Source: Lepidostoma basale (taxonomy: Eukaryota; Arthropoda; Insecta; Trichoptera; Lepidostomatidae). Taken from it: DNA of 64,000 bases. Below, piece by piece: positions 1 through 10,636 of the stretch. Within the stretch, counting starts at the first letter, position 1; each line of letters begins with the position of its first letter. Where the stretch lies: positions 4,122,501 through 4,186,500 of the forward strand of contig JAHDVF020000016.1 of the NCBI GenBank assembly GCA_022606425.2, given 5' to 3'. The translations under genes and the position numbers were made by a program. The notes beneath the pieces are model-generated. The model was not told the origin of the DNA and did no database searches. It saw only the letters and a list, made by a program, of their open reading frames with translations.

Positions 1-619
1 ACTGCATTCACTTCTTACAATTTAATTCGACACTATCACGACATACACAGAATTTCCACACATTCGTCTCAGAGATCTCATTTCTACTGCATTTCTTCGT
101 CTTTCATCCTTTTTCCAGTTCCATATATATTTTTCCAGATATATCAATTAGTCTTAAGTTTGTCTAGTAGCATGTTCATATTTATTCATACGGGTTAATT
201 AAATATAACAGGTTCATTATGTTTCATTTGTCTATAAAATAATTGATAATTTATTTAAACAGATTAAAACCACTTTTGCCTTAAACGGGTATTTCTAGAC
301 CGAAGTGAACATACGAAAAAATAGCAAAATTAAAATATTTTTTGTAAACAGATTGGGCTTTCTAAGAACACACTCAAAAATGAAAAAAAATATATATCCT
401 TTAAAACGTTTGATAACTTGTCACACAAAATAACAATTACAAAATATTTTTGGGACAATACATCGAATCGGCAGTAACTAATGGTCCATTCTATCCAACG
501 TGTGCGTATTTTTAACTATTTCCATTAAATCTATAGTAATCCCATTATTTTAGGAAAGTGTAAATGATAATAATGTATTGCAAGCAGTGGGAATCCTGCT
601 TGACTGGCTTATATTGTCT
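1..619. other. AT-rich non-coding DNA
   Basis: No open frame of note, no clear repeat structure and no RNA gene were seen here. It starts inside repeat-rich DNA whose left part lies outside the window. Confidence 0.5.
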
Positions 620-712
620 AAAAAAACATTTTTTGTGAATGTATACTTACACTTGTATACGAACACTGGATTTCACCCACCGCGGGCTATCAATTCATGA
701 TTCAATTGTATC
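620..712 (+). repeat. Short interspersed repeat, inverted copy near 33.0 kb
   Basis: The stretch around 640-690 (GTATACGAACACTGGATTT followed by CACCC) matches, inverted, the stretch around 33008-33068, which also reads GTATAC, a spacer, then ACTGGATTTCACCCA on the minus strand. Both lie beside the phrase TTGTATCTCA, which also belongs to the repeat at 18.0, 48.6 and 54.6 kb. It is probably an old non-autonomous element; the class is unknown. Confidence 0.45.
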
Positions 713-992
713 TCACTGACATCATCCACCGGGTGGCGACTCTAAAATGGCAATAGGCAGGTCACGTAGCCAGAAGCTCGGATGAAAAATGGACAAGAAG
801 ACTGCTGACTTGGAGACCGTGGAGGCAAAGAGAAGTGCAGGGCGACCGCAATTACGGTGGAAGGATGATATGAATAGACACGTCGGAATAACCTGGATGC
901 AGTCTGCACAGGACAGAGTGACATGGAAGCGAATGGAGGAGGCCTTTGTCCATGAGTGGACGGGAATAGGCTGAGGAAGAAGAAGAAGAAGA
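713..992 (+). mobile_element. RTE-B non-LTR retrotransposon, 3' fragment
   Basis: This is the C-terminal end of a retrotransposon ORF. The plus strand encodes the peptides SAGRPQLRWKDDMNRHVG and WKRMEEAFVHEWTGIG, then a stop and a GAA-repeat tail. The upstream half (ATLKWQ-AGHVARSSDEKW) is in another frame, so there is at least one frameshift. Sister copies with the same tail lie at 34315, 39300, 42290 and 56300. The copy is 5'-truncated, as usual for target-primed insertions. It lacks the RT and endonuclease domains and cannot be functional. Confidence 0.85.
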
Positions 993-1427
993 TGAAAAAT
1001 CAAGACCTACAAAACATGGTTTATAACATGTAAATATCACAGTACCAACAAAAGTCCAATTAAAAAGTAAAATAACGTATACGTATATATTTGTATTTAG
1101 AATACACATTTCAAAGCCAACGATTCAATCCACCAGATGCTTGAAATCCCTTATTGATTGGTGAGGATGTGGGAAGTTGAGATGTGGAAAATAAAACAAA
1201 CACAACACAGGGCAGTGCTGTATCGATATTACAGCGCCTCCCGCGGGTATTTTAGTAAAGTGCACTCTAACTGAATTTCTGCTGCATAGCGTCAAGAATT
1301 GCACTGCTCAAGGGGAATGTAATTAGATATACTCGTACATGGCGTGACGTCATAATAAACATTGGCGAGGTTAAGAGTTGATTTATTTGCAACCACTGGA
1401 AATAAATATATTTAAAAATATATTTTA
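993..1427. other. Non-coding, nothing recognised
   Basis: AT-rich with a slightly GC-richer patch around 1230-1250. I see no gene, RNA or clear repeat. Confidence 0.4.
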
Positions 1428-1856
1428 TACTATTCTACTATAGTGAGTAGATTTTCGCGGTTGGTAGCAATGTGTTTTTTCGGACCTTGGGTATATCTGT
1501 GTAACTTTTTTTTTCGACGACGTTTCGGAGATCGTTGCAATATCCATATTCACGGGAGTTATACATTTTTATTTTCGTTTCATTTAATTAATTAATTTAA
1601 ATATATCCAAAGCATTACATAATTATTTTCCAATACACTCAAGATACAAGTAAGAGAGACACAAACATAAGTAATACATAATAAAAAAGTGAGAAACATA
1701 AGACACTCATAGTGCCGGCGACACGGTACGGTTTAGAACGAGTAAAGCAAACATTACGTAGATGGAGACTGTAATGATCCCCGAAACGTTGGTCGAGTAA
1801 GACAAGTTACACGAATACTCGTATATCCAAGATCCCAAAAACGTACTATTCTACTT
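1428..1856. mobile_element. TIR element (MITE) bounded by a 12-bp direct repeat
   Basis: TACTATTCTACT occurs at 1428-1439 and again at 1845-1856. Just inside, imperfect inverted ends face each other: GGACCTTGGGTATAT with CGTTTCGGAGATCGTTGC on the left, against GGATCTTGGATATAC with CGTTTCGGGGATCATTAC on the right read in reverse complement. The middle holds a LINE tail (next entry). The GATCTCCGAAACGTT-like phrase recurs at 7255-7275. Confidence 0.6.
1570..1740 (-). mobile_element. LINE 3' tail inside the TIR element
   Basis: The block TTTCATTTAATTAATTAATTT followed by AAAGCATTACATAATTATTTTCCAATACAC closely matches the start of the minus-strand LINE at 19441. The TAAT-repeat edge and shared order suggest the 3' end of a non-LTR element inserted in minus orientation into the surrounding MITE. 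No coding part remains. Confidence 0.5.
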
Positions 1857-2663
1857 TACATTGTCTGTTTTGCTAAAACAGAACGAATATAAAATAAACG
1901 AGAATATTTAAACTAAATATACACGTGAAAAACACGGAATCATCAGTCAGTTAGATAATTTGATCGATCAGATTTATTTGAATTATTAATTGTTGTACAA
2001 TTGATGCTAAATTCTAATGCACTTAATTCGTAAAAAAATATTTTGAATATAAGTGTTTCCGGGGGGTCGTTATTAAGGGCATGTACGCCTCTGAAATGAG
2101 GAACGGTTCAAAAATTACCGAAATCAGTCAAGAGATCAATCACTCTATTTTCAGACGATAACTCAACGGGAGTACAATAGCCGTGAAATAAGGGAAATTC
2201 GGTTACAAGGAAGTTTCCTCAGCGGCAAAGTCATCTCGGCAAAAATCGGGTAATCAGATATTTAAAAAAAAAAACTTACTGAGAAAGTATAAAAAGACTT
2301 GTGAATTTAATGCGGGGTAACTTTGTCGCCGTGGCATGTCGCGCTTTACGCGAAAGCTTCTCGAAGTGACTAGAGAGATGAGAGTTGGAAGGAGAAATAT
2401 GTGCTAAGGGTATGAGGGGAGGAATTATGAATCACCGTTATTAATCTCACGTGTAAATCCTGGCAGAATTTAGGGATGGATAAAAACGGACTTTCCCTAT
2501 TTATCTTATATGAATAGGTCGAAACGGGCAGTTATTTTAATGAAACATAATGAGATACCGAAAGAAACAATGTGAAAGAAATTAAATCTAAGATTAATTA
2601 TAGAAAACATTGAATAAAGATACATTTTTTAAAGAAATATAAAAATAGAACTATTATTAAATA
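1857..2663. other. Non-coding, nothing recognised
   Basis: Mostly AT-rich. A GC-richer patch at about 2040-2400 has no sustained open frame and no repeat that I could match elsewhere in the window. Confidence 0.4.
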
Positions 2664-3147
2664 TAGTGTTTTTTTAAGGTTTGGTTTTTAAACTGGCAAC
2701 GTTGTTTCTAAAGACTGTCAATTTGACAGTTGACAGTTGATTAATAGTCAGTACGTTTTGCCATTTCACTACGAATCAGAACAGCGCTTACAAATTGTGC
2801 AAATTTATTTTGAAAATCATGGTTCGGTTCGCCAAACTACGTCCATTTTACGGTAGACATAATCGTCCATACGAGCAAGTTATTCGAAAGACCATGGATC
2901 GTTTTTGCACCATGCACACTCTAGTGGATAATACGCATCCACAAAGACGACAATAGTCGAAAATTGGATTTCACGATTGCGCTTCATTCGAGCTAGCTGT
3001 GGCGCTCATATGCCCGAAATCATATTTAAACAATAATGGTATAAAATTATCAATTAAATAAAGCCAATATCATAGACATAAACATTATTTTAATGTTTTT
3101 TTTTTTCATTTTGAATATGTATTGTATACCTCTAAAAAAACACCCTA
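2664..3147 (+). mobile_element. Internally deleted Tc1/mariner-like DNA transposon
   Basis: The ends are inverted: TAGTGTTTTTTTAAGGT on the left and TAGGGTGTTTTTTTAGAGGT on the right in reverse complement, beside TA. In shifted frames the plus strand encodes pieces resembling the N-terminal helix-turn-helix region of Tc1/Tc3-type transposases (LRPFYGRHNRPYEQVIRKTM, about 2830-2910). Directly after comes a piece resembling the extreme C-terminus (GAHMPEIIFKQ, about 3003-3035). The DDE/D catalytic core between them is missing, so this is an internally deleted, non-autonomous copy. The family assignment comes from remembered motif shape, not a search. Confidence 0.65.
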
Positions 3148-3220
3148 TACAAATTGTACTATTTTATAAATAAGTGAAGGACCATAGTTGCCGATGAAAT
3201 GTGTTAAAAACTTAGTGGAA

Positions 3221-3440
3221 TTGGGCAGGCCATATAGAGAGGTCAACGGATAATCGGTCGAACAGGCGCACCTTGAAGCGTTGACTGAGAAACGGCCACA
3301 GAAACCCGGGGAGACTACAAGTAAGATGGTCTAATGACATCAAATAGTCTCAGGAGGTCAATAGTAAGGAGTGGCGAGGGATAGAGGGAAGTCGAGAAGG
3401 GAGGCCAATGTCCAACACTGGACGACCAAAGGCTAATGAT
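3221..3440 (+). mobile_element. RTE-like 3' fragment with ATG-repeat tail
   Basis: One frame with two stops reads NWAGHIERSTDNRSNRRTLKR, later LQVRWSNDIK and GRPMSNTGRPKA, then a GATGATGATGATGAC tail. WAGH followed by RWxxD is the C-terminal signature of RTE-type ORFs elsewhere in the window. It lies tail-to-tail with the minus-strand copy that follows. Confidence 0.7.
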
Positions 3441-3464
3441 GATGATGACGAGGTACTCAAAATT

Positions 3465-3975
3465 AACCAAAATAATATCTTCGTCAGCTTGTCTTCATCC
3501 ACTGCTGGACGTAACGTAAGCCTCTCTACCTCCACCCCATCTCTCTCGGTCTCTCGCCAGTTATCTCCAGGCCCTTCCAGCCGTCCGCACAACATCATCG
3601 TTCCCCATGGTTGGTTATCTCCTGACACTTCTCCTTTCAGCAATTCATATTACAGTAAACCTCCATTCAGTAACCCTCTGGCTCCATCTTCCATCATCCC
3701 GTCGACACACATGACCAGCCCACTGCCATGTCATCCTCGCAATGCGTATCCCTACATCGGTGACCCTAGTGCGTCTTCTAATCTCCACGTTGGGTATATG
3801 GTCTCTAAGCGAGATACGCAACATGGATCTTTCCATGGCCAGCTGTGCAACATTGACTTTGTGCATTGCTTCTTTAGTTAACGTCCATGTCTCGCATCCA
3901 TAGGTCATCACAGGTAACACACACTGGTCCAGCACTTTTGTTTTTAAATTTTGTGGCATGTCCGACTTGAAAATA
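3465..3975 (-). mobile_element. RTE-C non-LTR retrotransposon, 3' fragment
   Basis: The minus strand encodes LKTKVLDQCVLPVMTYGCET, AMERSMLRISLRDHIPN and MTWQWAGHVCRRDDGRW, then shifts frame and continues with DDVVRTAGRAW and REAYV near the 3' end. This is the part of a LINE ORF downstream of the RT catalytic centre. It is 5'-truncated with at least two frameshifts, so it is a pseudogene. A longer relative with an FADD box lies at 59465-60283. Confidence 0.8.
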
Positions 3976-4324
3976 ATATAAGTAGTAATAAACATACTTA
4001 TAATGAAATAAGGCTGTAAACCCAAAGTATAATGTATTTAGTTAAATGTGACTAATTAATTTTATTCTTCTCATTCTTTTATTAGATCTGACGATCTGTG
4101 ACACCGATATTTGTTTTCTGAGATTATGACATTCAATAGTCTCTCCATATATTAGGTGGTCTACCAGGTAGAAAATGATCAGAGGAGATTTTGTTCGTTG
4201 CTGTGTATGATGCTGCAAGTCTGTCACTATCCATTCAGGTTACATGATCCATTCAGTATCTTCTTCTGGATCTACTCCACCTAACAATGTTCCCTATCTC
4301 ATAAGTTTTTCTTATTTTTTACGA
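3976..4324. other. Non-coding, nothing recognised
   Basis: AT-rich; no matching repeat and no convincing frame. Confidence 0.35.
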
Positions 4325-4840
4325 TCAATCAAATCAAATCAGTTTATTTTCTCAAAAGATATTACAGACAACAATTATAGTTTAAGGCATCTATTGAGAT
4401 CAGGTAAAATATTTAAAAAATATATTATATAATACCAGGAACGCATGAGAGATGGTTCGACTTTAGGAATGCATAATACTCTCCAAGGTCAAGAGAATTT
4501 CGTACTTTCACGGATAGAAAGACGTCGATTTCCGAAGCGATCATGTTCAGCAGTTTGATTGCTCTTCCCACCAGGATCACCAGAGGCAGGTTGGTTCTGC
4601 ATGCTGGAAGATAAAACAGTCTGTGCTGACGCTGTCGAAGATAACCATCTGGAACATAGAGATGGATAGCCTCCAAGATAACGGAGTTCTCAAAGAATCC
4701 CCTGATAAGTCTGAAGAATGATGTGGATACGATCATCCTGATCATCAGTCTGAGAACCTTCATCTCAGATATTTTTAAACGCGTACAGTGTCGGCCCGCG
4801 TGTCTACAGCACACGTTATGATAGGTCGCACGCATGTTTT
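4325..4840 (-). mobile_element. LINE-J (Jockey/CR1-like) 3' end
   Basis: The plus strand begins with an AATCAAATC edge, the reverse of the TTTGAT tail, then a 3' UTR also found at 7466, 40562, 41812 and 57880. Further in, the minus strand encodes GYLRQRQHRLFYLPACRTNL, LVGRAIKLLNMIASEIDVF and a stop. This is the C-terminus of a non-LTR ORF. The RT domain is absent, and the clade is inferred from the style of the C-terminus and tail. Confidence 0.75.
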
Positions 4841-5623
4841 ATAAATTTTGACCTTGCTGTCAATACGTAGATGTTTGTTCTGTGATGTAACGAATTAAAT
4901 CGAATAGTTTAAACTATAATATTTTTATAAATGTATACTGACAAATAAATACAATATAAGTGTTCTTACAGAACGAAAGAAAGAAAAAATATCAACTTGT
5001 ATAAAGTATTGCGAAACTGATACTGGTTTACAGAAAATCGTCTAGAATAACGTTCAAAGTTGCGAAACGTCGAAAATATGAACACAATTCAAAGTATTTT
5101 TATCGCGGGGTGCGGGGGGCGGGTGGATGCAATTCTCGGAAAGTTTTTCAACAAACTCACTTTCGACAGCGCGCGAGAAACAGATGTTTGCGAAGGCGAA
5201 AGAGCGAAAACAATAAGCTGAAATGGCGGATTGTTGTGCTGAAAATCGACGGGAGTGCGGAGGAGGAAATCACAGCGGAATACGCTCGCACACCGCTCCG
5301 GGCGGGTTTTCTTAAGATAAACAGAGAAATTATAGGATGAAAGGATATCGTAGAAATGTGTACAGAGTAATTAATCATTCCTCGAGGGAACTCTAAACTG
5401 TTAAGTAGGGAAATACGAGTAATTAAATTATAATTAAGTTCAAGTATCTTCTACATGTACTAGCGTATTATTGGATTGGGAGAGCGCGAGGTATCAACAC
5501 AAATCAATTAACATATTATCAAATACTACTCGTATTAAATTGATTTTCGCTTTTCCATTACTAGGATAATGGTATAGTCTGCGACCGATTTAACCACGAA
5601 AATAGCTGCCTTTTAAAATTTGA
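4841..5623. other. Non-coding with a GC-rich island at 5100-5340
   Basis: The island has a C/G-rich core (GCGGGGTGCGGGGGGCGGG at about 5104-5122) and is open on both strands for 73-76 codons. Neither reading shows recognisable motifs or splice sites that I trust. It could be a conserved regulatory element or a missed exon; I make no gene call. Confidence 0.35.
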
Positions 5624-5986
5624 TTAACCACCCTACCTATTTGAACGTACGTGATACGTTCACTTTGACTGTACCATTCCGCACTATCCCGTATCACGTA
5701 CGCGCGCTTGAGAAAAAGTAATATAAAATAAAAATAAATTAACATAACCTAAAATGATATAAAATAAAATAACCTAAAGTGTACAAAATTTTAGGGATAC
5801 GCGCGTGTGCCAACAACAATTGAGTACAAGAATTCATAAATATAATAGTTTTACAAGGGTCAGGCGAAGTGCGCGGCCAAGTATTTGACGTTTCGTAATT
5901 TAAAAAAAAATTTATATAATTCATTGGAAAAAAAACTGCTTTTTTTGCACGTTTCTCGGAAAATAACCCGAAAGTAGGGCGGTTAA
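5624..5986. mobile_element. TTAA-bounded MITE (piggyBac-like) with internal hairpin
   Basis: TTAA at 5624-5627 and 5983-5986 flanks inverted ends CCACCCTAC and GTAGGGCGG. Duplicated TTAA plus ends starting CC are typical of piggyBac-type insertions. Inside, CGTACGTGATACG (5646-5658) and CGTATCACGTACG (5690-5702) form a perfect 13-bp hairpin. One end of the same family, including CTCGGAAAATAACCC, recurs at about 56953-56993. No transposase is present. Confidence 0.6.
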
Positions 5987-6462
5987 TCAGGGACTTATTA
6001 AAATTCTATTGTACTTAAAATATAATATTCAAAAATATTTTTATTTCATCTGACATCAGCAGATAACGCCGCTGACGAAGCCCGTTTAAAAAGTTAATTA
6101 ATATTAATAAAGAAAAAAATCTTTCATTAAAATAATTCATTATATAAAAGAAAACGTATTTTCATCACGAGATTTTAACAAACATAAAAAAATATTCAAC
6201 TTCTTGAGTATTCACAAACCATTAAAAAAAAGTTATTCATTCCAAATCAATTGAAGGTACTCGTATAAATCAATTTTACAAAATTAATTTACTGCTTTAA
6301 TTGCGGGTAATCATAATTGATGAGAACGTTTCCTGATATTGGGTGATGCCAGGTATATACATAATATAGATAAATATATGATAGTTTTTTCAATAATTAA
6401 CGTTTCAGATATTGTTGGAGCCTCTATTATTAAAACGAGTAATCATATCGAGCTCATATGTA
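5987..6462. other. AT-rich non-coding DNA
   Basis: Nothing recognised beyond short A and T runs. Confidence 0.4.
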
Positions 6463-6712
6463 TTACTAACTAACTAACCATCATGTCGAAAGGGTAGGCA
6501 GAAAGAATGGACTGTCACACTTCAACCGATGCGGCACCCCGTCCTTCTGTTTTCGCCCCGCGGGAGACGTGGTGTGATGGGTTGCGAACCTCATCGCCAC
6601 CAATAGGCATCTTCCGCGCACACTTCTATCGTCCAACATCCACAAAATAAATCTAAAACAAATAATATAAAATACAATGATATAAAATAAAATAACAAAT
6701 TCATCTATTGCA
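6463..6712 (-). mobile_element. SINE-like element sharing its 3' end with RTE-A
   Basis: Read on the minus strand it has a body with GATGCCTATTGGTGGC, GAGGTTCGCAACCC and ATCACACC. It ends in GTGTGACAGTCCATTC, TTTCTGCCTACCC and a TTAG-repeat tail, the same 3' end that RTE-A copies carry. Copies: 53416 and 63690 (+), 56640 (-). About 250 bp and non-coding. A partial B-box-like word (GGTTCGCAACC) is present, but an A box at normal spacing is not clear. Confidence 0.75.
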
Positions 6713-7231
6713 GTGATTTCCAGAGTGGTCAATATCGACCCTCAGGGGTTGATTTCAACTTGAAAGGGGTCCATGTGAATATAAAAAAAATGGGGTCCAA
6801 GAAAGTGGATCCCATTAAGGCAGGCCGTTACCATAAGTATCGCTTCCTGCAAATGTAATAATGCACCTCATAGATAGACCTCTATGTATCTCTCTAAATT
6901 CTTTATTATTATAGAAATATATTTCCTAATTATTATATACACCCCCCATTAAAACATACATTTTTTGGGTATTTATTTTATGTATTGAAAAATGTTGGAT
7001 TTGCATTTTGTTTCGTTTTAAATAACTTTAAAACATAATGTATATTTCATTATAAAAAATATTGTCAATAGTAAACTCTATCAAACTGAGTAGATCTGTG
7101 TCAGCTTTAAAAAAAAACTTACGTTTAGATGAATTTGTAAAAAAGAAGCAATATTAAGAAGGCTTTACGGGACATAAAACAGAAAAAATCGGTGAGGGGT
7201 TTACGGGACAAAAAAAGTTTGAGAACCTATG
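6713..7231. other. Non-coding, nothing recognised
   Basis: AT-rich. A patch at 6720-6840 (phrases CAGGGGTTGATTT and AAGTGGATCCCATT) looks repeat-like, but I found no second copy in the window. Confidence 0.35.
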
Positions 7232-7275
7232 ATCTACTGAGATGAGGGAGATTTCAACGATCTCCGAAACGTTGA
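7232..7275 (+). other. Hammerhead-like motif (single arm)
   Basis: CTGA-GATGA is followed by GGAGAT, a seven-base loop, ATCTCC, GAAAC and GTTGATT. GGAGAT/ATCTCC pair perfectly beside the GAAA. The order resembles a hammerhead core, but the first box carries a two-base insertion and stem I was not found. See the finding on this motif. Confidence 0.35.
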
Positions 7276-7282
7276 TTAAAGA

Positions 7283-7465
7283 ATGAACTAACTTACTAAC
7301 TAAGCATCACGCCGTCTCCCCGGAGGGGTTGGCAGAAAGAATGGACCGCCACACTGATTTGTCCTGATATACTTCTCTCGATTCCTCTACATTCATATAT
7401 CGTGTCATGCACGCGCGTCGATTTCTCAGACTCCTCGCGTGACTGACATTTAATATTTAAATCAA
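7283..7465 (-). mobile_element. RTE-A 3' end fragment
   Basis: The plus strand shows CATCACGCCGTCTCCCC, GGCAGAAAGAATGGACCGCC and CATGCACGCGCGTCGATTTC. This is the reverse complement of the RTE-A C-terminus and 3' end, with a degenerate TTAG-type tail at the left edge. It is 5'-truncated and without an open frame. Confidence 0.75.
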
Positions 7466-8015
7466 AAGACATCAAATCAGTTTATTTTCTCAAAAGATAT
7501 TACAAAACAATTATTATAGTTTAAGACATCTATTGAGAAGAGGTAAAATATAATAAATATATAATACCAGGAACGCATGAGAGATGGTTCGACATTAGGA
7601 ATACAAGATACTCTTTAAAACTATTGGTCCCCAGCAAGCCCAAGAGGAATGCAGTGGGATAAAGCCATGGATAGCTACCAAAATCCTTCATGTAGAGATA
7701 TCTCAGAAATTTTTTCTGAACCCTCTCTAACATGAGCGAGTATCTCGCCTCGTGGGGACTCCATATCACCGAGCCACACTCGAGCCGGTTCCGGACCAAT
7801 GAGTTATACAAAATTCGCAAAACATAGGGATTCTTGAAAACTCAACCAGTTCGGAGAATAAATCTCAACTTTCTCAGTGCAACTCGACATATTCTCTGAA
7901 TGTGAGTATGGAAAGTCAGCGTACTTTCATAAACAATACCAAGATCCTTAATCGTTGAAACACGCTTAAGTTGCTGGTTATCCATTGTGTATCTGTAAAC
8001 AGTATGCAATTATCT
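7466..8015 (-). mobile_element. LINE-J fragment with C-terminal RT region
   Basis: The minus strand encodes KRVSTIKDLGIVYESTLTF, a stop-containing stretch, then RILYNSLVRNRLECGSVIW and MLERVQKKFLRYLY. These are the connection-like motifs after the RT palm in Jockey/CR1 elements. The shared 3' UTR and TTTGAT-type tail follow at the left edge. Stops and a frameshift show a dead copy; the N-terminal RT motifs and endonuclease are missing. Confidence 0.75.
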
Positions 8016-8534
8016 CGTAAAATATAAAATTACGCATTTAGAGAATTTAATATTTGATTGATTTCATAGTGCCACGTTTTCCTCGGCCTTCCACTATTTA
8101 TTTCAAGAGTTGATTACAGTTGAAAAAAAAAACTAACGTAAATATTATCAATAATTTTCCCGGATCGCACAATCGCGTACACTTACAGAGCGTATTAATA
8201 TTAAGGTCTTAGCTTCGAAATGAAATGATTATATTCAACGAATTAGAAGGCAGACGAATGGCGCAGGAACAAAATTAATTTGTCACGAATGTCACGAGAT
8301 TAGCCGACACAATAGCAGTAGTTGCGAGATATGAGGGTAATTAAGTCATTATATACCACACCTACGTGACGTCACATTATGTAGGTGTCTTATGTATCCA
8401 TTTCCTGCCAAACTAATAATAACCTTCCATCTAATATCATAACAATGTAACTCTATCGATTGATCTGAAGATTTGATTAATGGTTTGATTTTGATAACCA
8501 CAATAGAGTTTAACATTTTATACATAACAATCAT
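8016..8534. other. Non-coding, nothing recognised
   Basis: AT-rich; no repeat that I could match and no convincing exon. Confidence 0.4.
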
Positions 8535-8722
8535 AAAATGGCAGTACACAAGGGTGTTCCTGCACCGACCCTAATGTATGAAAGCGAAGCATGAAAACTG
8601 GCAAAATAAGAATGAAAGTAGAATAAATGCAGTAGAAATGAGATCTCTTAGACGAATGTGTTGATACTCTGTGTATGATAGTGTCGAATGAAAATATAAG
8701 AAGTATATGCGGTGTGAATGAT
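8535..8722 (+). mobile_element. RTE-A fragment
   Basis: Plus-strand words match the RTE-A region after the RT: the GVxxxTLMYESEA-like start, NAVEMRSLRRM and a stop, then SVYDSVE. The copy is full of stops and frameshifts. It abuts a second LINE end and then another RTE-A piece. Confidence 0.7.
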
Positions 8723-9147
8723 AGAGTTTAACATTTTATAACTATCTTGGACCCAAACTCTATAACATAATTAACAAAACTATAAACGACCCACAAAAAA
8801 TGACAATGCACAATTACAAAAAACATGTAACTACGGAGACATTAAAAAAGGGACGGCTTGAATGTAGTATAATTTTTAAAAATAAGTAAATAGTTTAAAT
8901 AGTGTTATATAAGACAATATAGTGTTTAAATAGTGTTATATAATATATAAGTAAATTAATTTTAAGTTATACACTTTAGGATATGTGTTGCTTCCCTTAA
9001 CTGCTCCCTAAATTTGTAAATTATATTATATATTGAAATTATATAGAGTACTAGGAATGCCTCCCTAGAACGGGTTACCCCAGTTGGGAGGTATTAAAAC
9101 CATGTACTTGGTAAATGATCAATAAATAAATAAATAAATAAATAACC
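8723..9147 (+). mobile_element. Jockey/CR1-like LINE 3' end with AATA tail
   Basis: The plus strand reads NYLGPKLYNIINKTINDPQK and later MHNYKKHVTTETLKKGRLEC before a stop. This is a LINE C-terminus of the form 'LYNxxPxxI...FKK'. An AT-rich 3' UTR and a tail of AATA repeats (about 9120-9147) follow. It is distinct from LINE-J by its tail. Confidence 0.65.
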
Positions 9148-9303
9148 ATAAAATGGCAGAACACAATGGTGTTCTTATACCATAAATTTTAAAGATCGGC
9201 CAAGTCGGAAGTTAGAGAGGTGTGTCAGGATAGAGTAGTGTGGCGGTTCATTTTCCCTGACTACCCTCTCGGGGAAACGTGATGGTTTGTTGTTGTTGTT
9301 GCT
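9148..9303 (+). mobile_element. RTE-A fragment with internal deletion, TTG tail
   Basis: The start (AAAATGGCAGAACACAATGG, MAEHNGVLIP) jumps directly to the last part of the ORF and 3' end (AGTAGTGTGGCGGTTCATT, CTCGGGGAAACGTGATGG), then TTGTTGTTGTTG. Most of the C-terminal domain is deleted between these two parts. Confidence 0.7.
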
Positions 9304-9552
9304 AAGAAGCATAATGATGGGAAATTACTATTTTCGTTATTTTGAAATAGAAAACTTAAAGAATATTTTAGGTTGGATACAGACCTTCGTGAGCTATACT
9401 AGCTAACTATAATATATAATTATGACTTTAAGATTCCCAATTTCAAAATCAAACATGTGCTAAAAATGCTACCTATGCTTTTATCGGAAATGAAATATTT
9501 TAATGACTTCTATGTGGAATTAAAATGAATAATATAATTGATAAACTTAAAG

Positions 9553-9640
9553 CGTTAACACTGTGGAATTCCAAAATGATGAATTGTTTATGAATTAAAT
9601 AAAAAGTGTTTTCCACTATTGAAAGAATTTTTTCAAAACC
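9553..9640 (+). repeat. GTTAACACTGTGGAATTCC repeat end
   Basis: This terminus recurs at about 37250 and 49826, and in shorter form at 11345 and 36530. The following ATGATGAATTGTTTATGAATT links it to the inverted-repeat element at 11345-11940. It is probably one end of a non-autonomous DNA element. Confidence 0.5.
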
Positions 9641-9784
9641 CCAAATTGGAAGTCACAAAATTTTGTTATCTGAGAAAAATGGAATGCGACATTGCATTTC
9701 AACAAATTCAAAATGGTTAAGTTAATTTTCACAAATTGAAATTATCATTTTTTTTCCTTAATTTATTTTTAATTTTTAATTTCT

Positions 9785-9880
9785 AATCCCGCAGGGGTAG
9801 GCTGAGAGAATTTACACTTCTCTATCCTGACCCACGTCTCTAGCTTCCCACACATTCATACGATGAGTCATACATACAGC
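9785..9880 (-). mobile_element. RTE-A 3' end fragment
   Basis: Reverse complement of the RTE-A end: CCGCAGGGGTAGGCTGAGAG, CCTGACCCACGTCTCTAGCTT and CACATTCATACGATGAGTC are recognisable. About 95 bp survive. Confidence 0.65.
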
Positions 9881-10439
9881 TGTTTTTATTTATTTATTAA
9901 ACTGCGCACAAAATAAGTTTTACTGGAAAAAGCTATAACTTTTGAAAAATAAAAAATAAAAATCTGTTCTTGACTTTTATTAAATTCATACATAAACGCG
10001 TTTTGGCGTCTTCCACGCTATTTCCAAAGACGTAATTAGGCGGCTTCATTTTGTGATAAACCACAATGATCGTCACTTATGGAATTCTTCTTCCTTGCTA
10101 TAGAAAACTATGTGGTCTCTTCTTCAGAGGGTTGCTCCTCTATGAGGTGCAAAACCAGCTGTTCTTCAATCTTTTAAGAGACCACCCACGTGAATGAATT
10201 CCCGATGGTGATTACGAATAACTTGTGCAGTGGTTTTATTTATTTATTTAATATTATGAAATGCTTCCTAAACCTCGTCCTTTGTCCTACATGCCAAAAA
10301 CTGTACTCCACGTTATTATTATTATTTATTTTTTCCCATCCCGCATTTGTCTCCTCTGCCTCTGCTGTGGTGTATATTATTTTTATCTTTTATATAATGT
10401 TCATGTATTATATATTATGCTTATTTATTTATTCAATAA
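9881..10439. other. Non-coding with AT-rich repeat-like blocks
   Basis: ATTT runs at 9890, 10210 and 10315 suggest LINE tails. An antisense reading at 10020-10190 shows broken frames only. No gene call. Confidence 0.35.
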
Positions 10440-10636
10440 AGTACAGCGGAGCATAGAAGTAAGATTGAGTAGATTAAATGTGGTCTGGCACCCCCTTGTT
10501 GTTGCCGTATTTAAATGTAAGTCCCGGATGGACCGGGGACAGGCCCAAGGAGTGTACGAGCGAGGCTGATAAAAGGGCGCCTCTACGCCCTACAACAGCC
10601 TCGGGTATGTGGCGGGAACTTCTATGTTCCTTTAAA
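10440..10636 (+). repeat. Poly(A)-ended interspersed repeat
   Basis: The phrases AGTAGATTAAATGTGG, AGTCCCGGATGGACCGGGG and GAGGCTGATAAAAGGGCGCC run into a stretch of about 13 A. A second, diverged copy lies at 19262-19440. The poly(A) end marks a retrotransposed unit, either a SINE or a LINE 3' UTR. Confidence 0.6.

Noticed and set aside
5110..5340. Small Arg/Lys-rich gene
   Set aside because: Open on both strands, no motif and no splice or promoter evidence.
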